From positions 8,150-72,149 of the forward strand of contig CAVPEW010000072.1 of NCBI GenBank assembly GCA_963703565.1: a stretch of DNA of 64,000 nucleotides. Direction: 5' to 3'. The notes below the pieces were generated by a model, which ran no database searches, was not told where the DNA came from, and saw only the letters and a list, made by a program, of their open reading frames with translations. A program made the position numbers and the translations under genes. The stretch's first letter is position 1. Each line of letters starts with the position of its first letter. Shown in pieces: positions 26,815-35,997 of this stretch. The stretch is from CAVPEW01 sp963703565. Its GTDB lineage: Bacteria > Actinomycetota > Acidimicrobiia > Acidimicrobiales > VFJN01.

Positions 26815-27307
26815 CGACGATCGGCTCCCCCGCCCAGCGGGCGGCCATGTCCTCGTTGCGGATCCGCTCCTGGAGCAGGACGATCCCCTCGAGCAGCGCC
26901 TCGGGCCGCGGAGGGCAACCGGGCACGTACACGTCGACCGGCACGATCTGGTCCACGCCCTTGGTCACCGAGTAGCTGTCCCAGTAGGGCCCGCCGCAGT
27001 TGGTGCACGAGCCCATCGAGATCACGTACTTGGGATCGGGCATCTGCTCGTACAGGCGCCTGATGGCCGGGACGATCTTGTCGGTCACGGTTCCCGAGAT
27101 CACCACCAGGTCTGCCTGGCGCGGGCTGGCCGGGAAGGGGATCACGCCGAGGCGCATCACGTCGTAGCGCGGGGAGGCGAACGCAGCACCCATCTCGATC
27201 GCGCAGCAGGCCAGGCCCCACTGGTAGGCCCACACGGAGTACTTGCGGCTCAGGTTGAGCAGGCTGGTGAGCGCCTTGGGCAGCTTGCCGGACTCGACTA
27301 GGCCCAC
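26807..27307 (-). CDS. nuoB: NADH-quinone oxidoreductase subunit B (11-gene operon)
   Basis: NuoB binds cluster N2, the last iron-sulfur centre before quinone. All four Cys ligands are visible: the pair in GLACCAIEM, one in MGSCTNCGG and one in PGCPPRP. Start GTG 27307 overlaps the nuoA end and is preceded by GAAGAAGGTG, giving 166 residues. An upstream in-frame start would run through nuoA. Confidence 0.95.
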   Translation of the reverse strand: MGLVESGKLPKALTSLLNLSRKYSVWAYQWGLACCAIEMGAAFASPRYDVMRLGVIPFPASPRQADLVVISGTVTDKIVPAIRRLYEQMPDPKYVISMGSCTNCGGPYWDSYSVTKGVDQIVPVDVYVPGCPPRPEALLEGIVLLQERIRNEDMAARWAGEPIVVA

Positions 27308-27663
27308 CGCAGCACCTTCTTCTTCCAGGCGTACAGCAGACCCAGCGCCAGGATCACGATGAACACGACCATCTCGACCAGGCCGAACCACCCGTAGGGG
27401 TCGACCCTCGTCGCGAACGGGAAGATGAAGACGGCCTCGACGTCGAACATGACGAACAGCAGGGCGAAGATGTAGTAGCGGACCTGGCTCTGGGACCAGC
27501 CCGAGCCGACGGGATCCACACCCGACTCGTAGTTGATGTACTTCTCGGGCTGCGGCCGGGTCGGCCGGATGAGCCCACCGAGGCCCAGCAGCAGGGCCAC
27601 CAGGGCGACCCCCGTCAGCCCGAAGATGCCCACCGTGAGGTAGTCGCGCAGCAGGTCAGACAT
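27298..27663 (-). CDS. nuoA: NADH-quinone oxidoreductase subunit A (11-gene operon)
   Basis: The 121-residue three-helix subunit has the loop YESGVDPVG, with its conserved Glu and the redox-sensitive loop, and LLFVMFDVEAVFIFPFA. It is the first gene of the second complex I operon. There is no Shine-Dalgarno sequence before ATG 27663 and a possible promoter lies only nine bases upstream, so the transcript may be almost leaderless. Confidence 0.95.
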   Translation of the reverse strand: MSDLLRDYLTVGIFGLTGVALVALLLGLGGLIRPTRPQPEKYINYESGVDPVGSGWSQSQVRYYIFALLFVMFDVEAVFIFPFATRVDPYGWFGLVEMVVFIVILALGLLYAWKKKVLRWA

Positions 27664-27672
27664 CGTCGGTGA

Positions 27673-27702
27673 ACCCTAGTGAAGGGTCGCGCAAGGCACC
27701 AA
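27673..27702 (-). promoter_or_regulatory. candidate promoter of the 11-gene nuo operon
   Basis: On the minus strand TTGGTG (complement of 27697-27702) and TAGGGT (complement of 27673-27678) are separated by 18 bases, resembling -35 and -10 elements. The -10 ends nine bases before the nuoA ATG. This would give a transcript with almost no leader, in line with the missing ribosome site. The assignment is by eye only. Confidence 0.35.
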
Positions 27703-27723
27703 GATGGTCGGTGGGGCCCGATT

Positions 27724-27754
27724 TGCGGGCCGTTTGCAGCCCTCTGCGGGCCGT
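27724..27754. promoter_or_regulatory. pair of 10-bp direct repeats spaced by two helical turns
   Basis: TGCGGGCCGT occurs at 27724-27733 and again at 27745-27754, 21 bases apart centre to centre. The pair lies between the two complex I operons, just upstream of the candidate promoter of the 11-gene operon. This spacing suits a regulator binding two sites on one DNA face. A chance repeat in GC-rich DNA is possible. Confidence 0.35.
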
Positions 27755-27775
27755 GACAGCGCCGAACGGCGTGGC

Positions 27776-29377
27776 TCAGCCCCCGGCCGTGCTGCCGCCG
27801 ACCGCCTCGGCGCGTGCATCGGGGGGCCGCACCAGGGCTGGGTCGGCGTCGTCGGCCAGGTTCGAGATGGCGCCCGGCCATACCCCGGCGCCGATCGTGA
27901 CCAGGACCGAAGCAGCGAGCGCCAAGCGAGCGCCACCCGGCACCGCCAGCCGGGCGCGCTGCGAGCCGCCATCGACGGGCTCGACGGCCGGAGCGCCATC
28001 GTCGCCGTCGGACATGTACATCGACACGATGATCCGCAGGTAGACGAACGCCGATATGACCGCGGAGACCATGGCCACCAGCGCCAGCGGGGTCGACCCG
28101 GCGTCGACCGCCGCGGTCAGAACGGAGAACTTGGCGAAGAAGCCTGATGTCAGCGGAACACCCGCCTGGGCGAGCAGCAACAGCGCCAGGACGACAGCCA
28201 GGCCAGGCTCTGCGCGGCGACAGGCCCCGATAGTCGTCGAGCCCGTGGCCGATGTCGCCGCGTCGGCCCACCACCGCCACCACGCCGAAGGATCCCGCCA
28301 CCATGAAGGTGTAGGCAGCCAGGTAGAACATCGCCGCGTCGACGCCCTGGTCGTTGGCCGCTTGCACGGCGACGAGCACGAACCCGGCGTGGTTGATCGA
28401 GGAGTAGGCCAACATCCGCTTGACGTCGGTCTGGACCACGGCCAGCACCGCTCCGGTCAACAGCGTCGCCACGGCGAGGGCGTAGAGGATCGGTTGCCAG
28501 TCCACCCGGTAGGCGTCGAAGCCGAGGAAGAGGATCCGTAGCATCCCGGCGAAGCCGGCGACCTTGACCCCCGAGGCCAGGTACGCCACCGACGGCGTCG
28601 GCGCCCCCTGGTACACATCGGGGGTCCAGAAGTGGAACGGCACCGCCGCCACCTTGAACGCCAGGCCGACCAGCATCAGGCCGATCCCGGCGAGCACCAG
28701 GCCGTCCTGACGCAACACCGTGGTCGAGAAGAGCTCGGCGATGTCGAGCAGGCTCGTCGAGCCGGTCCCGCCGTAGACGAGGGCGACTCCGTAGAGGAAG
28801 AACGCCGAGGCGAACGCGCCGAGCACGAAGTACTTCACGCCCGACTCCTGAGACGTGGCCCGGCGCAGGTGCATAGCGGCCAGCACGTATGCCGCCAGGG
28901 AGAGCACCTCGAGCCCGAGGAACATCACGATGAGGTCGTTGGCCGAGGCCATGATCAGCCCACCCGAGGCCGACAGCAGCAGCAGGGCGTACGGCTCCAC
29001 CCCCTCGAGGCGCTCCCGGCGCAGGAAGCCGTCGAGCAGCAGTGCCGAGAGGGCAACCCCCGCGCAGATGGCGAAGGTGGCGAAGACCGAGAAGCCGTCG
29101 ACCCCCAGCGCGCCGCCGACCGTCGAGAACGGACCCCGGCCCAAGTCGTGGACCCGGTCCCACAGCGGCATGGCAGCAGCGATGGCGGCCAGCGCGCTCA
29201 GCACGGTCACCGGCGCGTAGGCACGTACCGTGCCACGTCGCGCCGACAGCGACGACAGCACCAGCAGGACCAGTGCACCTCCGACCAGCACCAGGATCGG
29301 CGCCAGCGCGACCCATGCCACCTCTGGCGAGTCGATGGACCGGGGTGCCTCGTCGATCGCCTGGCCGAGCAACGCGA

Positions 29378-29381
<4 letters not shown>
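27776..29381 (-). CDS. nuoN: NADH-quinone oxidoreductase subunit N, frameshifted (14-gene operon)
   Basis: Two frames together make a full NuoN. The first, from GTG 29381, runs through FKVAAVPFHFWTPDVYQGAPT and KRMLAYSSINHAGFVLVA to GHGLDDYRGLSP. The second continues LAVVLALLLLAQAGVPLTSG to the stop at 27776. The break lies near 28190-28210, at a CCTGGCCTGG-like duplication. The span is not a multiple of three, so one extra base is likely. The start overlaps the nuoM stop (GTGA) and GGGGGAGG precedes it. It is the last gene of the 14-gene operon. Confidence 0.85.
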
Positions 29382-31147
<1,766 letters not shown>

Positions 31148-31155
31148 CGCGCCGC

Positions 31156-33090
31156 TCACAGGGTGACCCGGGTCAGGAAGTACGCCACCACGACGGCGGC
31201 TCCGAGCGCGATCCCCAGCGCGTAGGTCCGCACGAGGCCCGTTTGCGTGCGGCGAAGCACCCTCGCGGCACCTGCGACCCCGGAGGCGACGCCGTTGACC
31301 GCTCCATCGACGACGACCGCATCGAAGCGGGCGACTGCCTCGAAGCCTGCTCGCCCCGGTCCGCCGGCCACCCGGGTCAGGGCCTCGTCGTAGCGCCAAC
31401 CCTGGGCCAGCAGCTCCGGCTCCACGGGCCGCAGCCGGTGGGCCAGGTACACCGCACCTGCGACCACGATCCCTGCCAACGCCACGACCACAGCGACGAC
31501 CGCGAGGGTGACCTTGGCGCCGGTGCCGACGTCGATGACGCGCTCGTTGCCCTCCAGGACAGGTGCGAGCCAGTGCTCGAGGAACTTGAGGTCACCCGAG
31601 AAGGGCAGGTTCAGCCCGCCCCCCACGAGAGCCAGGCCGGCGAGCACCACCAAGGGCACGCCCATGGTCCAGGGCGACTCGTGCGGATCGTGGTCCGAGA
31701 CGTGACCGGCGGGCGCCTCGGGCGCCTCGGGCGCCTCGGACACCTCGGGCGCCTCGCGGAAGCGCTCGGGGCCGAAGAAGACCAGGAACACCTGGCGGCT
31801 CATGTAGAACGCCGTGAGCAGAGCGGTCACCAGCCCCAGGGCCCAGAGCGCAGGGTTGGCGTCGAAGGCGAACAGCAGGATCTCGTCCTTCGACCAGAAG
31901 CCGGCGAAGGGTGGCACCCCGGCGATGGCCAGCCACCCCACGATGAAGGTGGCTGCCGTGACCGGCATGTACCGGCGCAGCCCTCCCATCCGGCCCATGT
32001 CCTGCTCGTCGCCGAGGCCGTGCATGACCGAGCCCGAGCCCAGGAACAGGAGCGCCTTGAAGAAGGCGTGAGTGATCATGTGGAAGATGGCCGCGACGTA
32101 GGCGCCGGTGCCCACCGCCAGGAACATGTAACCGAGCTGGGACACCGTCGAGTAGGCCAGCACCTTCTTGATGTCGCTCTGGGCCACGGCGATGGTGGCG
32201 GCGAACAGCGCTGTGACCACGCCCACCCAGGCGATGACATCGGGTGCCCAGCCGTACGAAGCCGTGAGCAGCGGGCTGACCCTGGTCAGCAGGTACACGC
32301 CCGAGGTGACCATCGTGGCGGCGTGTATCAGCGCCGAGACGGGCGTGGGTCCCGCCATGGCATCCGGCAACCAGACGAAGAGCGGGAGCTGGGCCGACTT
32401 GCCCGTCGCGCCCGCGAAGAGCAGCAGCACGATGGCCGTCACCGTGACCGGGGCGATCGTGCCGGCGTGGGCCCCCTCGAGAACCGTGGCGTAGTCCAGG
32501 GACCCGACGGCGCCGAAGGTCACGAACATGGCCAGCATGAAGCCGACGTCGCCGACTCGGTTCGTGACGAAGGCCTTCTTGCCGGCCGACGCGTTGGCGT
32601 CCTCTCCGAACCAGAAGGAGATCAGCAGGTACGAGCAGGCACCGACGCCCTCCCAACCCAGGAAGGTCACCAGGAGGTTCTCGCCCAGCACCAGCATCAG
32701 CATGGAGAACGCGAACAGGTTCAGGTACACGAAGAAGCGTGCGAAGCCGGAGTCGCCGCGCATGTAGCCAATCGAGTACAGGTGGATCAGGGTCCCCACC
32801 CCGGTGACGAAGAGGCACATGGCGATCGAGAGCGGATCTACCAGGAAGCCCAGGTCGACCTGGAGGCCACCGACGGGCAGCCACTCGAACAGGGTCTGGG
32901 TGAAGTGCCGGTCGTCGCCCTCGCGGCCCACCAGGCCGGCGAAGACGATGCACGACGCCACGAAGGCACCACCGCTCATTGCAGTCGCCACCCACCCCGC
33001 CAGCGGATCGCCGAGCCGGCGCCCGGCCACGAGCAGGATCAAGCAGCCCGCCAGCGGGAACGCCGGAATCAGCCACACCAAGTCGAGCAC
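31156..33090 (-). CDS. nuoL: NADH-quinone oxidoreductase subunit L (14-gene operon)
   Basis: A 644-residue NuoL with FVWLPDAMAGPTPVSALIHAATM and KKVLAYSTVSQLGYMFLA. In a loop after about helix 13 it carries an EAPE repeat (EVSEAPEAPEAPAG) encoded by a 9-bp tandem repeat. It lacks the N-terminal acidic insertion of the other NuoL. It starts at ATG 33090, 12 bases after nuoK. Confidence 0.95.
   Translation of the reverse strand: MLDLVWLIPAFPLAGCLILLVAGRRLGDPLAGWVATAMSGGAFVASCIVFAGLVGREGDDRHFTQTLFEWLPVGGLQVDLGFLVDPLSIAMCLFVTGVGTLIHLYSIGYMRGDSGFARFFVYLNLFAFSMLMLVLGENLLVTFLGWEGVGACSYLLISFWFGEDANASAGKKAFVTNRVGDVGFMLAMFVTFGAVGSLDYATVLEGAHAGTIAPVTVTAIVLLLFAGATGKSAQLPLFVWLPDAMAGPTPVSALIHAATMVTSGVYLLTRVSPLLTASYGWAPDVIAWVGVVTALFAATIAVAQSDIKKVLAYSTVSQLGYMFLAVGTGAYVAAIFHMITHAFFKALLFLGSGSVMHGLGDEQDMGRMGGLRRYMPVTAATFIVGWLAIAGVPPFAGFWSKDEILLFAFDANPALWALGLVTALLTAFYMSRQVFLVFFGPERFREAPEVSEAPEAPEAPAGHVSDHDPHESPWTMGVPLVVLAGLALVGGGLNLPFSGDLKFLEHWLAPVLEGNERVIDVGTGAKVTLAVVAVVVALAGIVVAGAVYLAHRLRPVEPELLAQGWRYDEALTRVAGGPGRAGFEAVARFDAVVVDGAVNGVASGVAGAARVLRRTQTGLVRTYALGIALGAAVVVAYFLTRVTL
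31712..31756. repeat. 9-bp coding tandem repeat in nuoL
   Basis: Five units of GGCGCCTCG (the fourth diverged to GACACCTCG) encode an EAP/EVS repeat in a loop of NuoL. It is in frame, so slippage would change loop length without breaking the gene. Confidence 0.8.
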
Positions 33091-33102
33091 GCCAGCTCCT
33101 CG

Positions 33103-33417
33103 CTAACCCTTCAGGACCCGCAGGTCGTCGGCGTTCGCGCCCGGGCGCCGACGCAGGAGGGCGACGATGATCCCCAGACCCACAACGACCTCGGCCGCGG
33201 CGACCACGAGGACGAACACGACCGCCGTCTGGCCGTCGACGTCGTCGAGCATGCGCGAGAACGTCACGAAGGTCAGGGTGACGGCATTGAGCATCAGCTC
33301 GACGCACATGAACATGACGAGCGGGTTGCGCCGCACGAGGAGACCCGTCGCGCCGATGGCGAAGATCACAGCGGCCAGCGACAGGTACCAGGCCCCGGTC
33401 ACCTCCAGGGCGATCAC
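33103..33417 (-). CDS. nuoK: NADH-quinone oxidoreductase subunit K (14-gene operon)
   Basis: A 104-residue three-helix subunit with Glu residues in FMCVELMLNAVTL and VAAAEVVVGLG. GTG 33417 overlaps the nuoJ stop (GTGA). A longer upstream reading would pass through nuoJ and is rejected. Confidence 0.94.
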   Translation of the reverse strand: MIALEVTGAWYLSLAAVIFAIGATGLLVRRNPLVMFMCVELMLNAVTLTFVTFSRMLDDVDGQTAVVFVLVVAAAEVVVGLGIIVALLRRRPGANADDLRVLKG

Positions 33418-34070
33418 CGGCTCACGCCTGCGGGGTCGCCGTGGGCCGAGGCCGCGTTCTCTGCCGCTTCGGCTTCGGCTTCGGCTTCGGCTTCGGCTTC
33501 GGCTTCGGCTTCGGCTTCGAGGGGGTCGTCCACCAGGTCGGCGCGGCGCACCTGCCGAGCCATGAGCACTGCGGCGACCACGGCGATGACCAACAGGACC
33601 GACGTGACCTCGAATGCGAACAGGTGCCGGGTGAAGAGCGACTCGCCCAGCTGTGACACGTCGGCGACCCGGTCCGACAGCGCGTCGGCCGACCCCGAAG
33701 CCGAACGCACGCCGGTGGCCTCGCCGTCGGTGCTGGCCAGCGCCAGGAGAGGCAGCGCCAGCACCACCAGCCCGAGCACCACCGCGGCCGGGCGCTGACC
33801 CCGGATGGGCTCGACCGAGAGGTCCTCGGCCTCGTCCACCCCGAGCAGCATCAACACGAACAAGAACAGCACGACGATCGCCCCGGCGTAGACGATCACC
33901 TGCACGGCTGCGAGGAAGTTGGCCTCCTGGGCGACGAAGAGCACCGCCACTCCGAACAAGGTCGCGACCAGCGACAGGGCAGCGTGCACCGGGTTCGATC
34001 GCAGGACGACGCCCAGCGCCCCCCCAACGCAGACCACTGCCGCGACAACGAACGTCACCACCTCGACCAT
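33414..34070 (-). CDS. nuoJ: NADH-quinone oxidoreductase subunit J with Glu-Ala repeat tail (14-gene operon)
   Basis: A 218-residue NuoJ. The membrane core (VIVYAGAIVVLFLFVLMLLG) is normal. After the last helix and a basic turn (RQVRRADLVDDP) the C-terminus holds about nine Glu-Ala pairs, then a short tail. The pairs are encoded by the hexanucleotide array at 33465-33518. Start ATG 34070 overlaps the nuoI stop. The tail should face the cytoplasm if topology follows other NuoJ. Confidence 0.93.
   Translation of the reverse strand: MVEVVTFVVAAVVCVGGALGVVLRSNPVHAALSLVATLFGVAVLFVAQEANFLAAVQVIVYAGAIVVLFLFVLMLLGVDEAEDLSVEPIRGQRPAAVVLGLVVLALPLLALASTDGEATGVRSASGSADALSDRVADVSQLGESLFTRHLFAFEVTSVLLVIAVVAAVLMARQVRRADLVDDPLEAEAEAEAEAEAEAEAEAAENAASAHGDPAGVSR
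33465..33518. repeat. hexanucleotide microsatellite encoding (Glu-Ala)n in nuoJ
   Basis: Eight perfect GGCTTC units (33471-33518) are preceded by one unit with a single mismatch (CGCTTC). Read on the minus strand they encode alternating Glu and Ala. The unit is six bases, so gain or loss keeps the frame. The uniform codon choice (GAA GCC) suggests recent slippage expansion. Confidence 0.9.
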
Positions 34071-34774
34071 CAGAGCGCCCCCAGCCCGCCGTGAAGGTCC
34101 TCGTCGGGACCCAGATGGTCGGCCTGCTCCCCAGCAGCGGGAGCATCCGCCGAGCGCTCGCCCGCCTGGCCGGCCTCGGGGGCCTTCACGCCGAAGCCCA
34201 GCTCGCCGGACCAGGCCACCGCGCCCTCGAACGCCGCCGCACCCGAAGGTGCGGTCGCCCGCACCCACGCCGAGCTCGCTGCCTCGACCAGGTCCAGATC
34301 CGACCAGTCCTCCCACGGCAACTGGCGGGGACGCCCGTCGTCGCCGACGACGAGCTCGTCCTTGGTGTAGATGGCGTCTCGCCGGCTCGTGAAGGAGAAC
34401 TCGAACAGCTTCGACTCGGTGATCGCCTCGGTGGGGCAGGCCTCTACGCACAGGTCGCAGTGGATGCAGCGCAGGTAGTTGATCTCGTAGACGAACCCGT
34501 ACCGCTCCCCGGGGGACACGGGCGCTTCGGGGGGGTTGTCAGCGCCGCGGACGTAGATGCAGCGCGCGGGGCACACACCGGCGCACAGCTCGCAACCGAT
34601 GCACTTCTCCATGCCGTCCTCGTAGCGGTTCAGCACGTGGCGGCCGTGCAGGCGCACAGCCTTGGCCCGCTTCGGCCCCTCGTCCTTGACGTACGGGACC
34701 GTCACGGTCCGCCCCGTGCGGGTGCTCTTGAACAGCTTGCGGAAGGTGACGCCGAAGCCCTCGAGGTACCCCAT
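34070..34774 (-). CDS. nuoI: NADH-quinone oxidoreductase subunit I (14-gene operon)
   Basis: A two-[4Fe-4S] subunit with both motifs intact: CIGCELCAGVCPARC and CIHCDLCVEACP. Its 234 residues exceed the usual 150-180 because of an acidic, Ala-rich C-terminal extension from about residue 175. Start ATG 34774 overlaps the nuoH stop. Sequence around the clusters differs clearly from the NuoI of the other operon. Confidence 0.95.
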   Translation of the reverse strand: MGYLEGFGVTFRKLFKSTRTGRTVTVPYVKDEGPKRAKAVRLHGRHVLNRYEDGMEKCIGCELCAGVCPARCIYVRGADNPPEAPVSPGERYGFVYEINYLRCIHCDLCVEACPTEAITESKLFEFSFTSRRDAIYTKDELVVGDDGRPRQLPWEDWSDLDLVEAASSAWVRATAPSGAAAFEGAVAWSGELGFGVKAPEAGQAGERSADAPAAGEQADHLGPDEDLHGGLGAL

Positions 34775-35997
34775 CAGTGGTTCGCCTCCTCGAGCTCGAA
34801 TCGCCGACGTGCAGTGCGCATGGCGCTAGCCAGCAGCCCGTAGCCGATCGCCGCCACGCCGAGGCCCGAGCCCACGACCAGCACCAGGTTCCAGTCGCGG
34901 TCCCTGCCGATCTGCAGCGCAGCGAGGAGCAGGAGCCACGCCAGCGACAGGGGTATCAGCACCTTCCAGCCCAGGTCCATCAGCTGGTCGTAGCGGAATC
35001 GGGGCAGCGTCGCCCGGAACCACACGAAGGTGAACAGGAACACCGTCAGCTTGGCCAGGAACCAGATCGGGCCCCACACGAAGTCGGGGCCGAAGAGGGA
35101 GGGCCCGGAGGGGCCACCCAGGAACAACGTGACGATCGTGGCCGACATCGTCACCGAGGCCATGAACTCCGCCACGTAGAAGAGCCCGAAGCGGATCGAC
35201 GAGTACTCGGTGTGGTACCCGCCGACGATCTCCTGCTCTGCTTCGACCAGATCGAACGGGGGTCGGTTGATCTCGGCAGTCCCGGCGATGAGGAAGACCA
35301 CGAAGGGGATGAAGCCCGTCACGATCAGGTTCCAGCCGGGAACGATCCCACCGACGCCGTCGCCGGCCTGGCTGGCGACGATGTCGTGTGTGGACAGCGA
35401 CCCTGCGGTCAGCACGACGGTCACGATCGACAGCCCCAGCGCCGCCTCGTAGCTGATCATCTGTGCCGATGCCCGCACCGAGCCGAGCAAGGGGTACTTC
35501 GAACCCGAGGACCAGCCAGCGAGCATCACGCCGTAGACCGATATCGACGAGGCCATGAGCACGAGCAGGATGCCGACGGGCGGATCGGCGAGCTGGGCAT
35601 ACGTGTCGTGCCCGAAGATGCGGATGACCCCGTCGCCGGCAGGGCCCCCGCCGTCGAACAGGCCGCCCACGGGGATCACCGCGAAGGTGACGAAGGCCGG
35701 GACCACCGAGAGGAAGGGCGCCAGGACGAACACGAACCGGTCGGCCCTGTCGGGGATCAGATCCTCCTTGAGGAACAGCTTCACGCCGTCGGCGATGGTC
35801 TGGAGCAGACCGAAGGGCCCAGCACGGTTGGGGCCCACCCGGTTCTGCATATCGCCGATCAGCTTGCGCTCGAACCAGATCATCAGCACGACAGCGATCA
35901 GCAGGAACGCCAAGGCGATCACGGCCTTGAGCAGGACCAGCCCGACCTCGGCCCATCCGACGTCGACGACCAGGAGCGGGTCCAACCCGACCGTCAC
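34774..35997 (-). CDS. nuoH: NADH-quinone oxidoreductase subunit H (14-gene operon)
   Basis: A 407-residue NuoH with QNRVGPNRAGPFGLLQTIADG and PFDLVEAEQEIVGGYHTEYSS. It is longer than the 346-residue copy because of an extra C-terminal helix (WLLLLAALQIG onward). It overlaps nuoG and nuoI by ATGA. Confidence 0.95.
   Translation of the reverse strand: MTVGLDPLLVVDVGWAEVGLVLLKAVIALAFLLIAVVLMIWFERKLIGDMQNRVGPNRAGPFGLLQTIADGVKLFLKEDLIPDRADRFVFVLAPFLSVVPAFVTFAVIPVGGLFDGGGPAGDGVIRIFGHDTYAQLADPPVGILLVLMASSISVYGVMLAGWSSGSKYPLLGSVRASAQMISYEAALGLSIVTVVLTAGSLSTHDIVASQAGDGVGGIVPGWNLIVTGFIPFVVFLIAGTAEINRPPFDLVEAEQEIVGGYHTEYSSIRFGLFYVAEFMASVTMSATIVTLFLGGPSGPSLFGPDFVWGPIWFLAKLTVFLFTFVWFRATLPRFRYDQLMDLGWKVLIPLSLAWLLLLAALQIGRDRDWNLVLVVGSGLGVAAIGYGLLASAMRTARRRFELEEANH

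Noticed and set aside
27615..27775. Read-through of nuoN into the second nuoA as a fusion
   Set aside because: The extended frame arises only after the frameshift near 28200 and encodes no family motif.
33465..33518. CRISPR-like repeat array
   Set aside because: The unit is six bases with no spacers and lies in frame inside nuoJ; it is a coding microsatellite.
31243..33798. Very long open frames on the plus strand antisense to nuoJ-L (and similarly 1257-2888, 18019-20118, 36198-37265)
   Set aside because: They lie opposite strongly conserved genes and have low-complexity Arg/Gly/His/Gln-rich products. GC-rich codon bias produces stop-poor antisense frames.
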